DNA from: DASPKT01 sp035626475 | GTDB lineage: Bacteria > Pseudomonadota > Alphaproteobacteria > Azospirillales > Azospirillaceae | DNA length: 41,590 nucleotides | Direction of reading: 5' to 3' | Assembly: GCA_035626475.1 (NCBI GenBank) | Contig: DASPNP010000064.1 | Location: 1-41,590 of the forward strand | In this document: positions 8,372 to 16,515 of the stretch, piece after piece | Numbering within the stretch: position 1 is the first letter of the stretch | Layout: each line of letters opens with the position of its first letter | Program-made: the position numbers and the translations under genes | Notes under the pieces: model-generated | Told to the model about the DNA's origin: nothing | The model's database searches: none | The model's input: only the letters and a program-made list of their open reading frames with translations

Positions 8372-9685
8372 ATGGCGAAGCGTCCCCTGATCCTCCTCCT
8401 GCTGGCCGGCGTGGCCGGAGCGGGCGTGCTGGCCTACCAGCTCGGCCGCGACGCCGCCCCGCCGCCGACGCCCGTGCAGACCGCGACCGTCCCCGTGCCG
8501 CCGCCCCCGCCGCCGCCGACCGAGGCGGCCGTGCCGGGCGGCGAGGCCGGGCTGATCCAGGTCGCCACGCCGGAGAAGCGGACCCTGACCGAGGAGGAGG
8601 CCGCCCGCCTGGTCCAGTTCGCCGACCGGACCGGAACCGAGGCGCTTCTGGTCTGGCACCTGGGCGCGCTGCAGCTGGAGCATTACGGCCGCGGCAAGCG
8701 GGCATCGGACCTGCTGGAAGGGCGCGGGCTGCAGGCCGGGCTGCTCACCCTGCTGGCCGGCCGGGCGCTGGCCGACGGCACGCTCGGCTCAATCGATCGG
8801 CCGCTGGGCGAGATCCTCACGGAATGGGCGGGCGACCGGCGCGGGGCCATCACCGTGCGCCACCTGCTCACCGGCACCAGCGGCCTGAACCCGCCGGCGG
8901 GCGACCCGCGCGCCGACGCCGCCGCCTGGGCGCTGGGCGCCACGCAGGCGGTGGAGCCCGGCTCGCGCTTCGCCCCGTCGGATCTGGAGGCGCAGCTGCT
9001 CTCCATCGTGCTGGGCCGCGCCTCGGGCAAGGGCTATCCCGCCTATCTGTCGCAGGCGCTCTGGGCCCCCATCGGCGCCCGGCCGGGCAGCCTGGGGCTG
9101 GACGCGACCGGGCGCACGGCGCTGGGCTGGTGCTGCTTCCAGGCCATCGCCCGCGACTGGCTGCGGGTCGGACTGCTGCTGAAGGACGGGGGCGCGGCGG
9201 AGGGGCGGCCGGTCGTGCCCACGCCCTGGGTCGACGACATCCAGAAGCCCACGCTCTTCACCCGCAACCAGGGCCTGCGGGTGCTGATCGCCTGGCCCTT
9301 TGAGAAGGGCGGGCAGGTCAAGGCGTCCGAGCCCTTCGTCGATCCCGACACGGTGTTCCTGGCGGGCGAGGGCGGGCAGCGCATCTATGTGTCGGAGGCC
9401 GCCGACCTGGTCATCCTGCGGCTGGGCGAACCGGTGGCCGACTGGGATGACGCCAAGCTGCCCAACATGGTCGCCCGCGCCATCGCGCGGCCCAAGGACC
9501 GCCCGCTGGTGAAGCCGGTGGGGCAGGGGGTGGAGCTGCCGCCCATCACCAAGCCGCCGAAGATCCCCACGGTCGAGGTCGTGCCGCTGGCGCCCCAGGC
9601 GGCACCGGCTGCTACGCAGGCTCCCGCACCGTCCCCGACGGCCGCGGCGCCGGTCCCGCCGGCCGGCGGCGGCGTCCAGCGCTGA
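8372..9685 (+). CDS. Beta-lactamase-fold (serine hydrolase-like) protein lacking the catalytic SxxK
   Basis: 437 aa. The start at 8372 is preferred because it gives a short basic N-terminus and a membrane helix or signal anchor (residues 5-24). A proline-rich linker (seven consecutive prolines near 43-49) follows. The body aligns by eye to class C beta-lactamase-related / 6-aminohexanoate-dimer-hydrolase proteins: 'LADGTLGSIDRPLGEIL', 'ITVRHLLTGTSGL' and 'ARDWLRVGLLLKDGG...GRPVVPTPWV' are diagnostic. Where the family has the nucleophile motif SxxK this protein reads GLQA (about residues 119-122), and the expected YxN/YSD position reads APSD (201-204). It is therefore probably not a hydrolase but a binding or structural derivative. 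The tail (about 390-437) is Pro/Ala-rich. It follows the lipoprotein gene by 98 bp. Confidence 0.75.
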   Translation: MAKRPLILLLLAGVAGAGVLAYQLGRDAAPPPTPVQTATVPVPPPPPPPTEAAVPGGEAGLIQVATPEKRTLTEEEAARLVQFADRTGTEALLVWHLGALQLEHYGRGKRASDLLEGRGLQAGLLTLLAGRALADGTLGSIDRPLGEILTEWAGDRRGAITVRHLLTGTSGLNPPAGDPRADAAAWALGATQAVEPGSRFAPSDLEAQLLSIVLGRASGKGYPAYLSQALWAPIGARPGSLGLDATGRTALGWCCFQAIARDWLRVGLLLKDGGAAEGRPVVPTPWVDDIQKPTLFTRNQGLRVLIAWPFEKGGQVKASEPFVDPDTVFLAGEGGQRIYVSEAADLVILRLGEPVADWDDAKLPNMVARAIARPKDRPLVKPVGQGVELPPITKPPKIPTVEVVPLAPQAAPAATQAPAPSPTAAAPVPPAGGGVQR

Positions 9686-9703
9686 CGCGGCCGGGAAACG
9701 GAA

Positions 9704-9728
9704 ACGGCGGCCCGCCTGGGGCCGCCGT
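9704..9728. terminator. Bidirectional hairpin terminator between convergent genes
   Basis: A perfect 10-bp stem (ACGGCGGCCC / GGGCCGCCGT) with a 5-nt loop lies between the plus-strand stop at 9685 and the minus-strand stop at 9755. Read on the minus strand it is followed by TTTCCGTTTC, so it best serves the small secreted-protein gene; the plus-strand side lacks a T run. Confidence 0.65.
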
Positions 9729-9754
9729 CTCGTGCGCGGTGCTGATCTTCGGGC

Positions 9755-10069
9755 TTACTTGCCCTTGAAGGTCCGCAACTGCTTATTGAAGTCCGCGGCG
9801 AGTTTTTCCATCTGCTCGACGGCCTCGTTGTACTTCTTGGTCCAGGCGCCACCCGGCTTGCCCTTGCCCTCGAACTCGAGGCAGCTGAGATACTCCTGCG
9901 TCTCCGCCATGAACTTCTTCACGGCGCCCGCAGCCTCGGTCATCGCCGCCTCGTTCGCACTGGACCCGTCCGGCACGGCCGGCGGCGTGCCCAGGGCGCA
10001 ATCGGCCTTGGCGACGCCGGCGGTCCCGACGCCGACAGCGACGATGGCCAGTGCAGCAAACCTCTTCAT
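9755..10069 (-). CDS. Small secreted protein with two cysteines, unknown function
   Basis: 104 aa with a strong ribosome binding site (AAGGAGG, 8 nt before the ATG). A signal peptide (MKRFAALAIVAVGVGTAGVAKA) should be cleaved just before D23-C24, leaving a mature protein of about 82 residues. Two cysteines remain: C24, and one in 'EYLSCLEFEGKG'. They could form one disulfide in the periplasm. The pattern 'CALGTPPAVPDGSSA.E..M..A..AVK.F.AE.QEYLSCLE' resembles a widespread alphaproteobacterial hypothetical family (recall, unnamed). The rest is predicted helical. Not a lipoprotein: there is no lipobox at C24. Probably monocistronic, ending in the hairpin at 9704-9728. Confidence 0.8.
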   Translation of the reverse strand: MKRFAALAIVAVGVGTAGVAKADCALGTPPAVPDGSSANEAAMTEAAGAVKKFMAETQEYLSCLEFEGKGKPGGAWTKKYNEAVEQMEKLAADFNKQLRTFKGK

Positions 10070-10468
10070 GAACCCAGCCTCCTTGCTTCCTGCAGGCCCT
10101 CCCGCGCCGATGCGGGGGCCGCGCCGGTCCCTCTTTCGGGAACGCTGACGCGCAAGGGCCTAAGAACGTGTTAATCCACTACCAAATTCGGAAGGTCCCG
10201 AACAAGCCGTTCCTAAACTTAATTGCTTCGCCTGAAGTGTGACAATACCCCGGGCGGTGGCAATAAGTGCTTTACAATGAGGGGAAGGGGTATGCGAAAG
10301 TGCGCACCAAGGACAAGAGGCGGGACAGCCTTCCGGGACGATCCAATCCAAGTCGTCGGCCTGCCGGTGCGCCGGGGGGCGGAAGCGGTCGCGGTGCCTT
10401 GCAGGGTGGGGTTTCCCGTGCCGGCGCGGAAGCGGGCCGCGCGGCTGGGGTTGGAACGAGGGTAATCC
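10070..10468. other. 399-bp intergenic region between divergent genes
   Basis: No convincing gene. It must hold the promoters of the small secreted-protein gene (minus) and the second chemoreceptor (plus). The stretch 10163-10275 is markedly more AT-rich than its surroundings. TTAATT (10219-10224) and GACAAT (10241-10246), spaced 16 bp, are a possible weak sigma-70 promoter for the chemoreceptor, with a long leader of about 220 nt. Short ORFs here (for example 10223-10465) lack coding character. Confidence 0.45.
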
Positions 10469-12181
10469 ATGTCTTATTCGAGCTTCGGGTTGGGTGATCG
10501 CGTGAAGGGCATGCTGGCGAACGGCGCCGGCAGGCTGGGCGGCGGCGCGGCGAGCGCCACGTCCGGCGTCTGGACGCTGGGCCGCAAGATCTCCCTCGCG
10601 GTCGCGGTCCCGACCGTCATCGGCTTCGGCATCGTCATCGCGCTCAGCGCCGTGGACATGCGGGGCTCCATGCTCCAGCAGTCGGTCCAGGCGCAGCGCC
10701 AGGTGACCGAGATGATGGCCGCGCAGATGGGCGCCGCCGTGCGCTTCAAGCAGCAGGCCGCGGTCGCCGACAGCTATGCCGACCTCGCCGGCGCCAAGGG
10801 CACCGACCTCGCCAGCCTGCGCGTCACCGACGGCGACGGCGAGGTGCTGGACGAGTACGCCTCCAAGACCGTCCCGGCCTTCAACTTCGAGAAGGCCAAG
10901 ATCGCCAAGACCGCCGCCGACGTCACCGTGTCCGACCAGGGCGACCATCTGGTCGTCTCGGTCCCGGTCCGCGCCGGCGCCAACAAGGACCAGGTCGGCA
11001 CGCTGGTCGTGGCCTGGAGCCGCGACAACCTGAACGCCGCCATCTCCAGTGCCGTCTGGGCCAACCTGATCGTGGCCCTGATCGTGGTCTCGGCCCTGAT
11101 CGGCCTGCTGGTCTTCCTGCTGCGCTACCTGGTCAGCGCGCCGCTCGGCAACCTGCAGTCGGCCATGAGCAAGCTGGCCGGCGGCGACCTGAAGGTCGAG
11201 GTCACCGGCACCGAGCGCGGCGACGAGATCGGCGCCATGGCCCAGTCGGTCCAGGTCTTCAAGGACAACGCGCTCGAGGTCGAGCGGCTGAAGAAGGTCC
11301 AGGAGGAGCAGGAGCGCCAGGCCGCGGTCGAGAAGAAGGCCTCCATGGAGCGCCTCGCCAGCGACTTCGAATCCTCGGTCAAGGGCGTCGTCGCGGAGCT
11401 CTCCGGCGCCGCCACCCGGGTGCAGGCCACCGCCGAGAACCTCAGCCACGCCGCCGAGCAGAGCCGCGAGCAGGCGACCGCCGTCGCCGCCGCCACGCAG
11501 CAGGCCTCGGCCAACGTGCAGTCGGTCGCCAGCGCGACCGAGGAGCTGGCCGGCTCGCTGGCCGAGATCTCCAACCAGGTCAACACCTCGGCCCGTATCG
11601 CCAAGGCCGCGGCCGCGACCGCCGAGAAGACCAACGACACCGTGCAGTCGCTGGCGCAGCGCGCCCAGTCGATCGGCGACGTGGTCAAGCTCATCTCGGA
11701 CATCGCCAGCCAGACCAACCTGCTGGCGCTGAACGCCACCATCGAGGCCGCCCGCGCCGGCGAGGCGGGCAAGGGCTTCGCGGTCGTCGCCAGCGAGGTG
11801 AAGAGCCTCGCCAACCAGACCGCCAAGGCGACCGAGGAGATTTCGGCCCAGATCTCCACCATGCAGGACGCCACCCGCGACGCGGTGGAGGCGATCCTGA
11901 CCATCAGCAAGACCATCGGCGAGATCAACGACATCGCCGACATGGTCGCGGGCGCGGTGGAGGAGCAGGACGCCGCCACGAAGGAGATCGCCCGCAACGT
12001 CCAGCAGGCCTCCATGGGCACCATGGAAGTCACGCGCAACATCGGCGCGCTGGAGGAGTCGGCGAACGAGACCGGCCAGTCGGCGGGCGAGATGCTGAAC
12101 GCGTCGCGCGCGCTGTCCCGCCAGTCCGAGGCGCTGTCGGCCCAGGTCGAGAAGTTCCTGGCCCAGGTCCGCGCCGGCTAA
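10469..12181 (+). CDS. Methyl-accepting chemotaxis protein with small periplasmic sensor domain
   Basis: 570-aa chemoreceptor. About 40 N-terminal cytoplasmic residues (Gly/Ala-rich) precede TM1 (about 41-62). The periplasmic part (about 63-194) looks like a single Cache/PAS-like alpha/beta sensor: 'LASLRVTDGDGEVLDEYASK' then 'LVVSVPVRAG...VGTLVVAW'. TM2 is about 195-217, HAMP about 218-270, then the signalling domain with tip 'QTNLLALNATIEAARAGEAG' (about 415-434). GAACGAGGG lies just upstream of ATG 10469. It is not a recent duplicate of the receptor at 5948-7621: the sensor regions differ in type and only the signalling halves are alike. Ligand unknown. It ends in a strong terminator at 12212-12249. 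Confidence 0.95.
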   Translation: MSYSSFGLGDRVKGMLANGAGRLGGGAASATSGVWTLGRKISLAVAVPTVIGFGIVIALSAVDMRGSMLQQSVQAQRQVTEMMAAQMGAAVRFKQQAAVADSYADLAGAKGTDLASLRVTDGDGEVLDEYASKTVPAFNFEKAKIAKTAADVTVSDQGDHLVVSVPVRAGANKDQVGTLVVAWSRDNLNAAISSAVWANLIVALIVVSALIGLLVFLLRYLVSAPLGNLQSAMSKLAGGDLKVEVTGTERGDEIGAMAQSVQVFKDNALEVERLKKVQEEQERQAAVEKKASMERLASDFESSVKGVVAELSGAATRVQATAENLSHAAEQSREQATAVAAATQQASANVQSVASATEELAGSLAEISNQVNTSARIAKAAAATAEKTNDTVQSLAQRAQSIGDVVKLISDIASQTNLLALNATIEAARAGEAGKGFAVVASEVKSLANQTAKATEEISAQISTMQDATRDAVEAILTISKTIGEINDIADMVAGAVEEQDAATKEIARNVQQASMGTMEVTRNIGALEESANETGQSAGEMLNASRALSRQSEALSAQVEKFLAQVRAG

Positions 12182-12211
12182 GTCCTAGCCCCGGTTCGGA
12201 GCCGTAACGAA

Positions 12212-12249
12212 AAACCCCCGCCGGAGCGATCCGGCGGGGGTTTCTCTTT
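12212..12249. terminator. Strong bidirectional intrinsic terminator
   Basis: A perfect 14-bp stem (AAACCCCCGCCGGA, 12212-12225, with TCCGGCGGGGGTTT, 12230-12243) has a GCGA tetraloop. On the plus strand TTTCTCTTT follows; on the minus strand TTTTTCG follows. It closes the chemoreceptor gene from one side and the first S9 peptidase gene from the other. A related hairpin lies at 14391-14421. Confidence 0.9.
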
Positions 12250-12267
12250 GGTGGACGTTACGGGCGA

Positions 12268-14202
12268 TCAGCTGCCCGCGCCGAGATGGGTCTTCAGGAA
12301 GCGCTCCCAGGCCGTCAGCACTTTCACCATCTCCTCCGTGTTGCGCGGCGAGTGGTCCATGCCGTCGATCTCGACATACTCGTGCGGCTTGCCCGCGTCC
12401 TTCAGGGCCGAGGCCATGTCGCGGCTGTGCTGGACATAGGCCTGCACGTCCATGTCGCCATGGATCAGCAGCACCGGCGCCTTGATGGCGGCGGCGTTGT
12501 GGTAGGGCGAAACGGGCTTCAGCGCGTCGCGGTCGCCGCCGAAGAACAGGCCGCGGTTCAGCTCCTTGCCGCCGCTCCACATCAGCTCGTCATAGAGCCG
12601 CACCAGGTTGGTGACCGGGGCGGTGGCGATGGCGCACTTGTAGAGATCGGGCGTCTTCACCGCCCCCATCAGGGCCGCGTAGCCGCCGTAGCTCCAGCCG
12701 ACGATGCAGACGCGCGACGGATCGGCGATGCCCTGGGAGATGGCCCATTGGACGCCGTCCGTGACGTCGTCCTGCATCTTGCCGCCCCACTCGCGCTCGC
12801 CGGCCTCGTTGAACTTCTGGCCGAAGCCGGTGGAACCGCGGAAGTTCGGCTGCAGCACGGCGTAGCCGCGGCTGGCCAGGAACTGCGACAGCACGTCGAA
12901 GGACTGGTCGTCGCGGGCGAAGGGTCCGCCGTGCGGCAGCACCACGAAGGGCAGGTTCCTGCCCTCGCGCCCGGGCGGCAGGGTCAGGTAGCCGGGGATC
13001 TTCAGCCCGTCCCGCGCCTGGTAGGAGACTGGCTGGCGAACCGCCACGGCCTCGGGCGGGATCTCCGGCCGGGTGTCGCCCAGGAAGGTGAACTCGCGGG
13101 TGTCGCGGTTGAAGATGCGGTAGGTGACCGGCTCGGCCGGGTGGAAGCTGGCGACCAGGGTCAGCTGCCCGTTCGCCGTCTGGTCGATGATCAGCTCGCG
13201 GCTGTCCGGCACGGCCTTGTCCAGCCGCTCCTGCAGCTTCTGCTTCTCCGGGTCCAGCCAGCGGATGTTGGGCATGTCCTCGGTCCAGCTGAAGCCGACG
13301 ACCTTGCCCGCCTTGGTGACCGCGCCGGTGATGTCGTAGCCCGGCGCCTCGGCCACCTTGCCGCCGAACTGGTTGCTGGCCAGGTCGAACTGGTAGACCG
13401 CCGCCGTGTCGCTCTCGTGCGAGGAGACGACATAGGGGCGGTTCAGATCCTCGCCGAAGCCGAGGATGTCGAAGGCGGGGTCCTTCAGCGGCTCCACCTT
13501 GCGCAGCGTGCGGAACATGCGGCCCTGCTGGTCGCGGTGCAGGTAGGTGGCCGTCTGGCTCTTGTCGTTGTAGGTGACGGCCAGCCGCACCAGCCCGGTC
13601 GGGTCGGGGATGTACTCGGAGATGCCGTCCACCGCGTTCGCCACGCGGGTGTAATCGCCCGTATAGACGTTCAGCCGGACCACGTCGGGCTCCTGCCGGT
13701 CGCCGGTCGGGTAGGCGACCAGCACGTGCTCGCGGTCGACGAACTGCAGCACCGGCGTCGCCACCAGCCGCACCCAGTCGCTGCGCGAGCGGTCCAGCAA
13801 GACCTTGAGGTTGCTCCCGTCCCGGTCGACGCCGACCAGCCGGCTCATGCGGATCGGCAGGCGGCGGGTCGGGCCGTTCACCTCGCGCGTGGCGATGACG
13901 CTGACCAGCAGCCGCGTCTCGTTAATCCAGTTGATGCTGGTGAACTCGGCGTCGCGCGGCGGGATGATGACCGGCTTGTCGCCCGGGCCGGGCTGCATCT
14001 TGGTGATGTAGAGATGCTGGCGCCCGCCGATCGGGCTGAGAAAGGCGATGTGGGTGCCGTCCGGCGAGATGGTCGGCCGCGCCACATGGGCGGGCGAGGC
14101 GTAGGCCTCCACCGGCGGCGGGCCCCCGGCCGCCTGCACCGGCCCGGTCGCGGCCGCAAGAATGGTCGCCGCCAGAAGGCTGGCGGTCAGCGTCAGTCGC
14201 AT
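12268..14202 (-). CDS. Exported S9 family (prolyl oligopeptidase-type) serine peptidase, paralogue 1
   Basis: 644 aa from ATG 14202, chosen over an upstream ATG because GGGGAG lies about 8 nt ahead and the product then begins with a signal peptide (MRLTLTASLLAATILAAATG, cleaved near VQAAGG). The N-terminal half is a predicted beta-propeller with TolB/WD-like repeats ('PTISPDGTHIAFLSPI'). The C-terminal alpha/beta-hydrolase domain has the triad S504 in GWSYGGYAALMG, D585 in HGDMDVQAYV and H617 in GMDHSPRN. This is the S9C/acylaminoacyl-peptidase-like group, which acts on short peptides, here in the periplasm. It is closely similar to the gene just upstream (14442-16370) and shares its C-terminal 'AWERFLK.HLGAGS', indicating tandem duplication. 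Confidence 0.93.
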   Translation of the reverse strand: MRLTLTASLLAATILAAATGPVQAAGGPPPVEAYASPAHVARPTISPDGTHIAFLSPIGGRQHLYITKMQPGPGDKPVIIPPRDAEFTSINWINETRLLVSVIATREVNGPTRRLPIRMSRLVGVDRDGSNLKVLLDRSRSDWVRLVATPVLQFVDREHVLVAYPTGDRQEPDVVRLNVYTGDYTRVANAVDGISEYIPDPTGLVRLAVTYNDKSQTATYLHRDQQGRMFRTLRKVEPLKDPAFDILGFGEDLNRPYVVSSHESDTAAVYQFDLASNQFGGKVAEAPGYDITGAVTKAGKVVGFSWTEDMPNIRWLDPEKQKLQERLDKAVPDSRELIIDQTANGQLTLVASFHPAEPVTYRIFNRDTREFTFLGDTRPEIPPEAVAVRQPVSYQARDGLKIPGYLTLPPGREGRNLPFVVLPHGGPFARDDQSFDVLSQFLASRGYAVLQPNFRGSTGFGQKFNEAGEREWGGKMQDDVTDGVQWAISQGIADPSRVCIVGWSYGGYAALMGAVKTPDLYKCAIATAPVTNLVRLYDELMWSGGKELNRGLFFGGDRDALKPVSPYHNAAAIKAPVLLIHGDMDVQAYVQHSRDMASALKDAGKPHEYVEIDGMDHSPRNTEEMVKVLTAWERFLKTHLGAGS

Positions 14203-14390
14203 GGATGGTTCTCCCCTGTCCCCGTCAGGCGCGGCGTTCTTGTTGCGCCGATGCAAGCATATTGGGGAGGATAGGGGAGTTCCAGAGGCTTCGTTCGACC
14301 GGGATACGGAGGGACGTCCGGGCGATCCCGGCTCCTCCCGGACCGGCCGGGGCCGCGCAGTCCGAGCGGCTCGGGTTCGGAACCGGAACG

Positions 14391-14421
14391 AAAAACCCCA
14401 CCGGATCGCTCCGGTGGGGTT
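14391..14421 (-). terminator. Intrinsic terminator of second S9 peptidase gene
   Basis: A 12-bp perfect stem (AACCCCACCGGA / TCCGGTGGGGTT) with a 4-nt loop lies 21 bp past the stop at 14442. On the minus strand it ends in TTTTTCG. It is related to the terminator at 12212-12243: same position relative to the gene and the same TTTTTCGTT tail, with a paired G-C to A-T change in the stem. Confidence 0.88.
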
Positions 14422-14441
14422 CCGCCGCGCCGACGGGGCGG

Positions 14442-16370
14442 TCAGCTGCCGGCGCCGAGATGGGCCTTCAGGAAGCGCTCCCAGGCGCTCAGTACCTTCA
14501 CCATCTGCTCGGTCGTGCGGGGGCTGTGGTCCATGCCCTCGATCTCGAGGTACTCATGGGGCTTCCCGGCCTTCTTGAGCGCCGAGACCATGTCCCGGCT
14601 CTGCTGGACATAGGCCTGCACGTCCATCGTGCCGTGCACGAGGAGCACGGGGGCGTTCACGGCCTCCGCGTTGTGCACCGGGGAGATCGGCCGCATGGCG
14701 TCCCGGTCGTCGCCGAAATAGAGGCCCCGGGCCAGCGCGCCGCCGCTCCAGTCCAGCTCGTCGTAGAGCCGCATCAGGTTCGCCACCGGGGCGGTGGCGA
14801 CGGCGCACTTGTACAGCTCCGGCGTCTTCACCAGCCCCATCAGCGCCGCGTAGCCGCCGTAGCTCCAGCCGACGATGCACACCCGTCCGGCATCGGCGAT
14901 GCCCTGGGAGATGGCCCACCTCACCCCGTCGGTGACGTCGTCCTGCATCTTGCCGCCCCACTCCCGCTCGCCGGCCTGGCTGAACTTGGCGCCGAAGCCG
15001 GTGGAGCCGCGGAAGTTCGGCTGGAGGACCGCGTAGCCGCGGCTGGCCAGGAACTGCGACAGGGTGTCGAAGACCTGGGTGTCGCGGGCGAAGGGGCCGC
15101 CATGCGGCAGGACGATGAAGGGCAGGTTCCTGCCGTCGCGCCCGGGCGGCAGGGTCAGGTAGGCGGGGATCTCCAACCCGTCCCGGGCCGTGTAGCTCAG
15201 CGCCCGGCGCTCGCCGATGGCAGCGGCCGGAATGTCCGGGTAGGTGTCGCCGAAGAAGGAGAACTCCTTGGTCTGGCGGTCGAACAGCCGGTAGGTGATC
15301 GGCTCCTTGGCGCTGAAGCTGGCGACCAGCGTGTAGCGGCCATCGGCCGTCTGGTCGGAGATCAGTTCGCGGCTGCCCGGCACCGCCTTGTCCAGCGTCT
15401 CCTGGAGCTTCTGCTTCTGCGGGTCGATCCAGCGCAGGTTGGGCAGGTCGTCCGTCCAGGCGAAGGCGGTGACCACGCCCCGCTGGACGACGGACCCGGA
15501 GATGTCGTACCGGGCGTCCTCCAGCAGCCGGGGGCCGGCGAAGTCGCGGGTGGTGAGGTCGAACGGGTAGATCGCCATGCGGTCGCCCTCGTGGGCGGAG
15601 CCGACATAAATGCGGTTCGGGTCCTCCGAGAAGCCCAGGATGGCGAAGCTCGGGTCCTTCAGCGGGTCCACCTTGCGGAAGCGGACGAACGGCTCCTTCT
15701 CGCTGGGCCGCAGGAGGAAGGCCTCGGTCTGGCTGCGGTCGTGGTAGACGGTCGCGATCCTGATCCGCCCGGACGGGTCGGGGACGTAGGAGCTGACGTC
15801 CGGCACCGACTTCGCCACCACCGTCCATTTGCCGGTGTAGACGTTCAGCTTGATCACGTCCGGATCTGGATTGGCGTCGGCCGGGTAGGGGACCAGCACA
15901 TGCTCGCGGTCCACGAACTGCAGGACCCGCGCCCCGTTGATGACGTAGCGGCTGCCGCGCCCCATCAGCAGCACCTTGAAGTCCGTGCCGTCGGCATTGG
16001 CGGCGATGAGGCGCGACACCCGGAACGGCACCCGGCGGCTGGGCCCCAGATGCTCCTGGTTCACATAGGCGCCGATCAGCAGGCGCTCCTCGTTGACCCA
16101 ATCGAACCAGCCGATCTCGCTGTCGGACGGGGCCAGGATCGACGGGCGTTCGCCGGGGGCCGCGCCCAGCTTCCGGATCACCAGATGCTGCCTGCCCTTG
16201 ATGGGCGCGAGATAGGCGATCCGCGTCCCGTCCGGGGAGAAGGACGGCTGCGACATGTTGGGCGGGTGGGCGTAGGCCTCGACCGGCGGCGCGGCGGGCG
16301 GGTCCGCCAGCGCGGTCGAGACGGCCAGCAGCGCCAGGACGGCCGAAGCGACGGCATAACGGACAGGCAT
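14442..16370 (-). CDS. Exported S9 family serine peptidase, paralogue 2
   Basis: 642 aa. Start at 16370 is set by a strong GGAAGGAGG about 6 nt upstream, and the ORF then opens with a signal peptide (MPVRYAVASAVLALLAVSTALA). Beta-propeller N-terminal half ('PSFSPDGTRIAYLAPIKGR'), then a hydrolase domain with S503 in GWSYGGYAALMG, D583 in HGTMDVQAYV and H615 in GMDHSPRT. All catalytic residues are present, so both paralogues should be active. The two proteins align along their whole length with one small length difference just after the catalytic serine region (KELNRG versus ALARG). Divergence is clearest in the propeller, which gates substrate, so specificities may differ (inference). It is followed by its own terminator, so the pair are separate transcription units. 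Confidence 0.93.
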   Translation of the reverse strand: MPVRYAVASAVLALLAVSTALADPPAAPPVEAYAHPPNMSQPSFSPDGTRIAYLAPIKGRQHLVIRKLGAAPGERPSILAPSDSEIGWFDWVNEERLLIGAYVNQEHLGPSRRVPFRVSRLIAANADGTDFKVLLMGRGSRYVINGARVLQFVDREHVLVPYPADANPDPDVIKLNVYTGKWTVVAKSVPDVSSYVPDPSGRIRIATVYHDRSQTEAFLLRPSEKEPFVRFRKVDPLKDPSFAILGFSEDPNRIYVGSAHEGDRMAIYPFDLTTRDFAGPRLLEDARYDISGSVVQRGVVTAFAWTDDLPNLRWIDPQKQKLQETLDKAVPGSRELISDQTADGRYTLVASFSAKEPITYRLFDRQTKEFSFFGDTYPDIPAAAIGERRALSYTARDGLEIPAYLTLPPGRDGRNLPFIVLPHGGPFARDTQVFDTLSQFLASRGYAVLQPNFRGSTGFGAKFSQAGEREWGGKMQDDVTDGVRWAISQGIADAGRVCIVGWSYGGYAALMGLVKTPELYKCAVATAPVANLMRLYDELDWSGGALARGLYFGDDRDAMRPISPVHNAEAVNAPVLLVHGTMDVQAYVQQSRDMVSALKKAGKPHEYLEIEGMDHSPRTTEQMVKVLSAWERFLKAHLGAGS

Positions 16371-16450
16371 TGATTCCTCCTTCCGGACATCTACCGGAAG
16401 AAGAGAATGTCTTTCGCCTCTTTGCAACTGGAATTCGATGCATCGCCGCC

Positions 16451-16483
16451 GGGCGCCCGCCCACGCTTAAGGGGCGGGCTCCC
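16451..16483. terminator. Possible hairpin terminator downstream of pyrE
   Basis: A 12-bp stem with one mismatch (GGGCGCCCGCCC / GGGCGGGCTCCC) and a 9-nt loop lies 33 bp past the pyrE stop on the minus strand. No T run follows, so this is a weak call. Confidence 0.4.
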
Positions 16484-16515
16484 ATGCAGCCGTAACGATA
16501 GGCGCCGCGCCGGGA

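Noticed and set aside
10258..10274. A sigma-54-like promoter (TGGCA...TGCTT) upstream of the second chemoreceptor
   Set aside because: The distance between the GG and GC dinucleotides is 10 bp, whereas sigma-54 promoters need 12, so the match is not functional by known rules.
10223..10465. A short plus-strand ORF (80 codons) in the gap before the second chemoreceptor
   Set aside because: No ribosome binding site and no domain; overlapping frames are equally open, as expected in GC-rich DNA.
12286..14274. A 662-codon plus-strand ORF antisense to the first S9 peptidase gene
   Set aside because: It is a GC-rich shadow: the translation is H/G/A/V/R-rich with no recognisable domain, while the minus strand encodes a full S9 peptidase with an intact triad and signal peptide. 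The same holds for 14205-16373, 16537-18333, 1552-3063, 19989-21950, 28658-30559, 31720-33342, 35560-37353 and 37785-39062.
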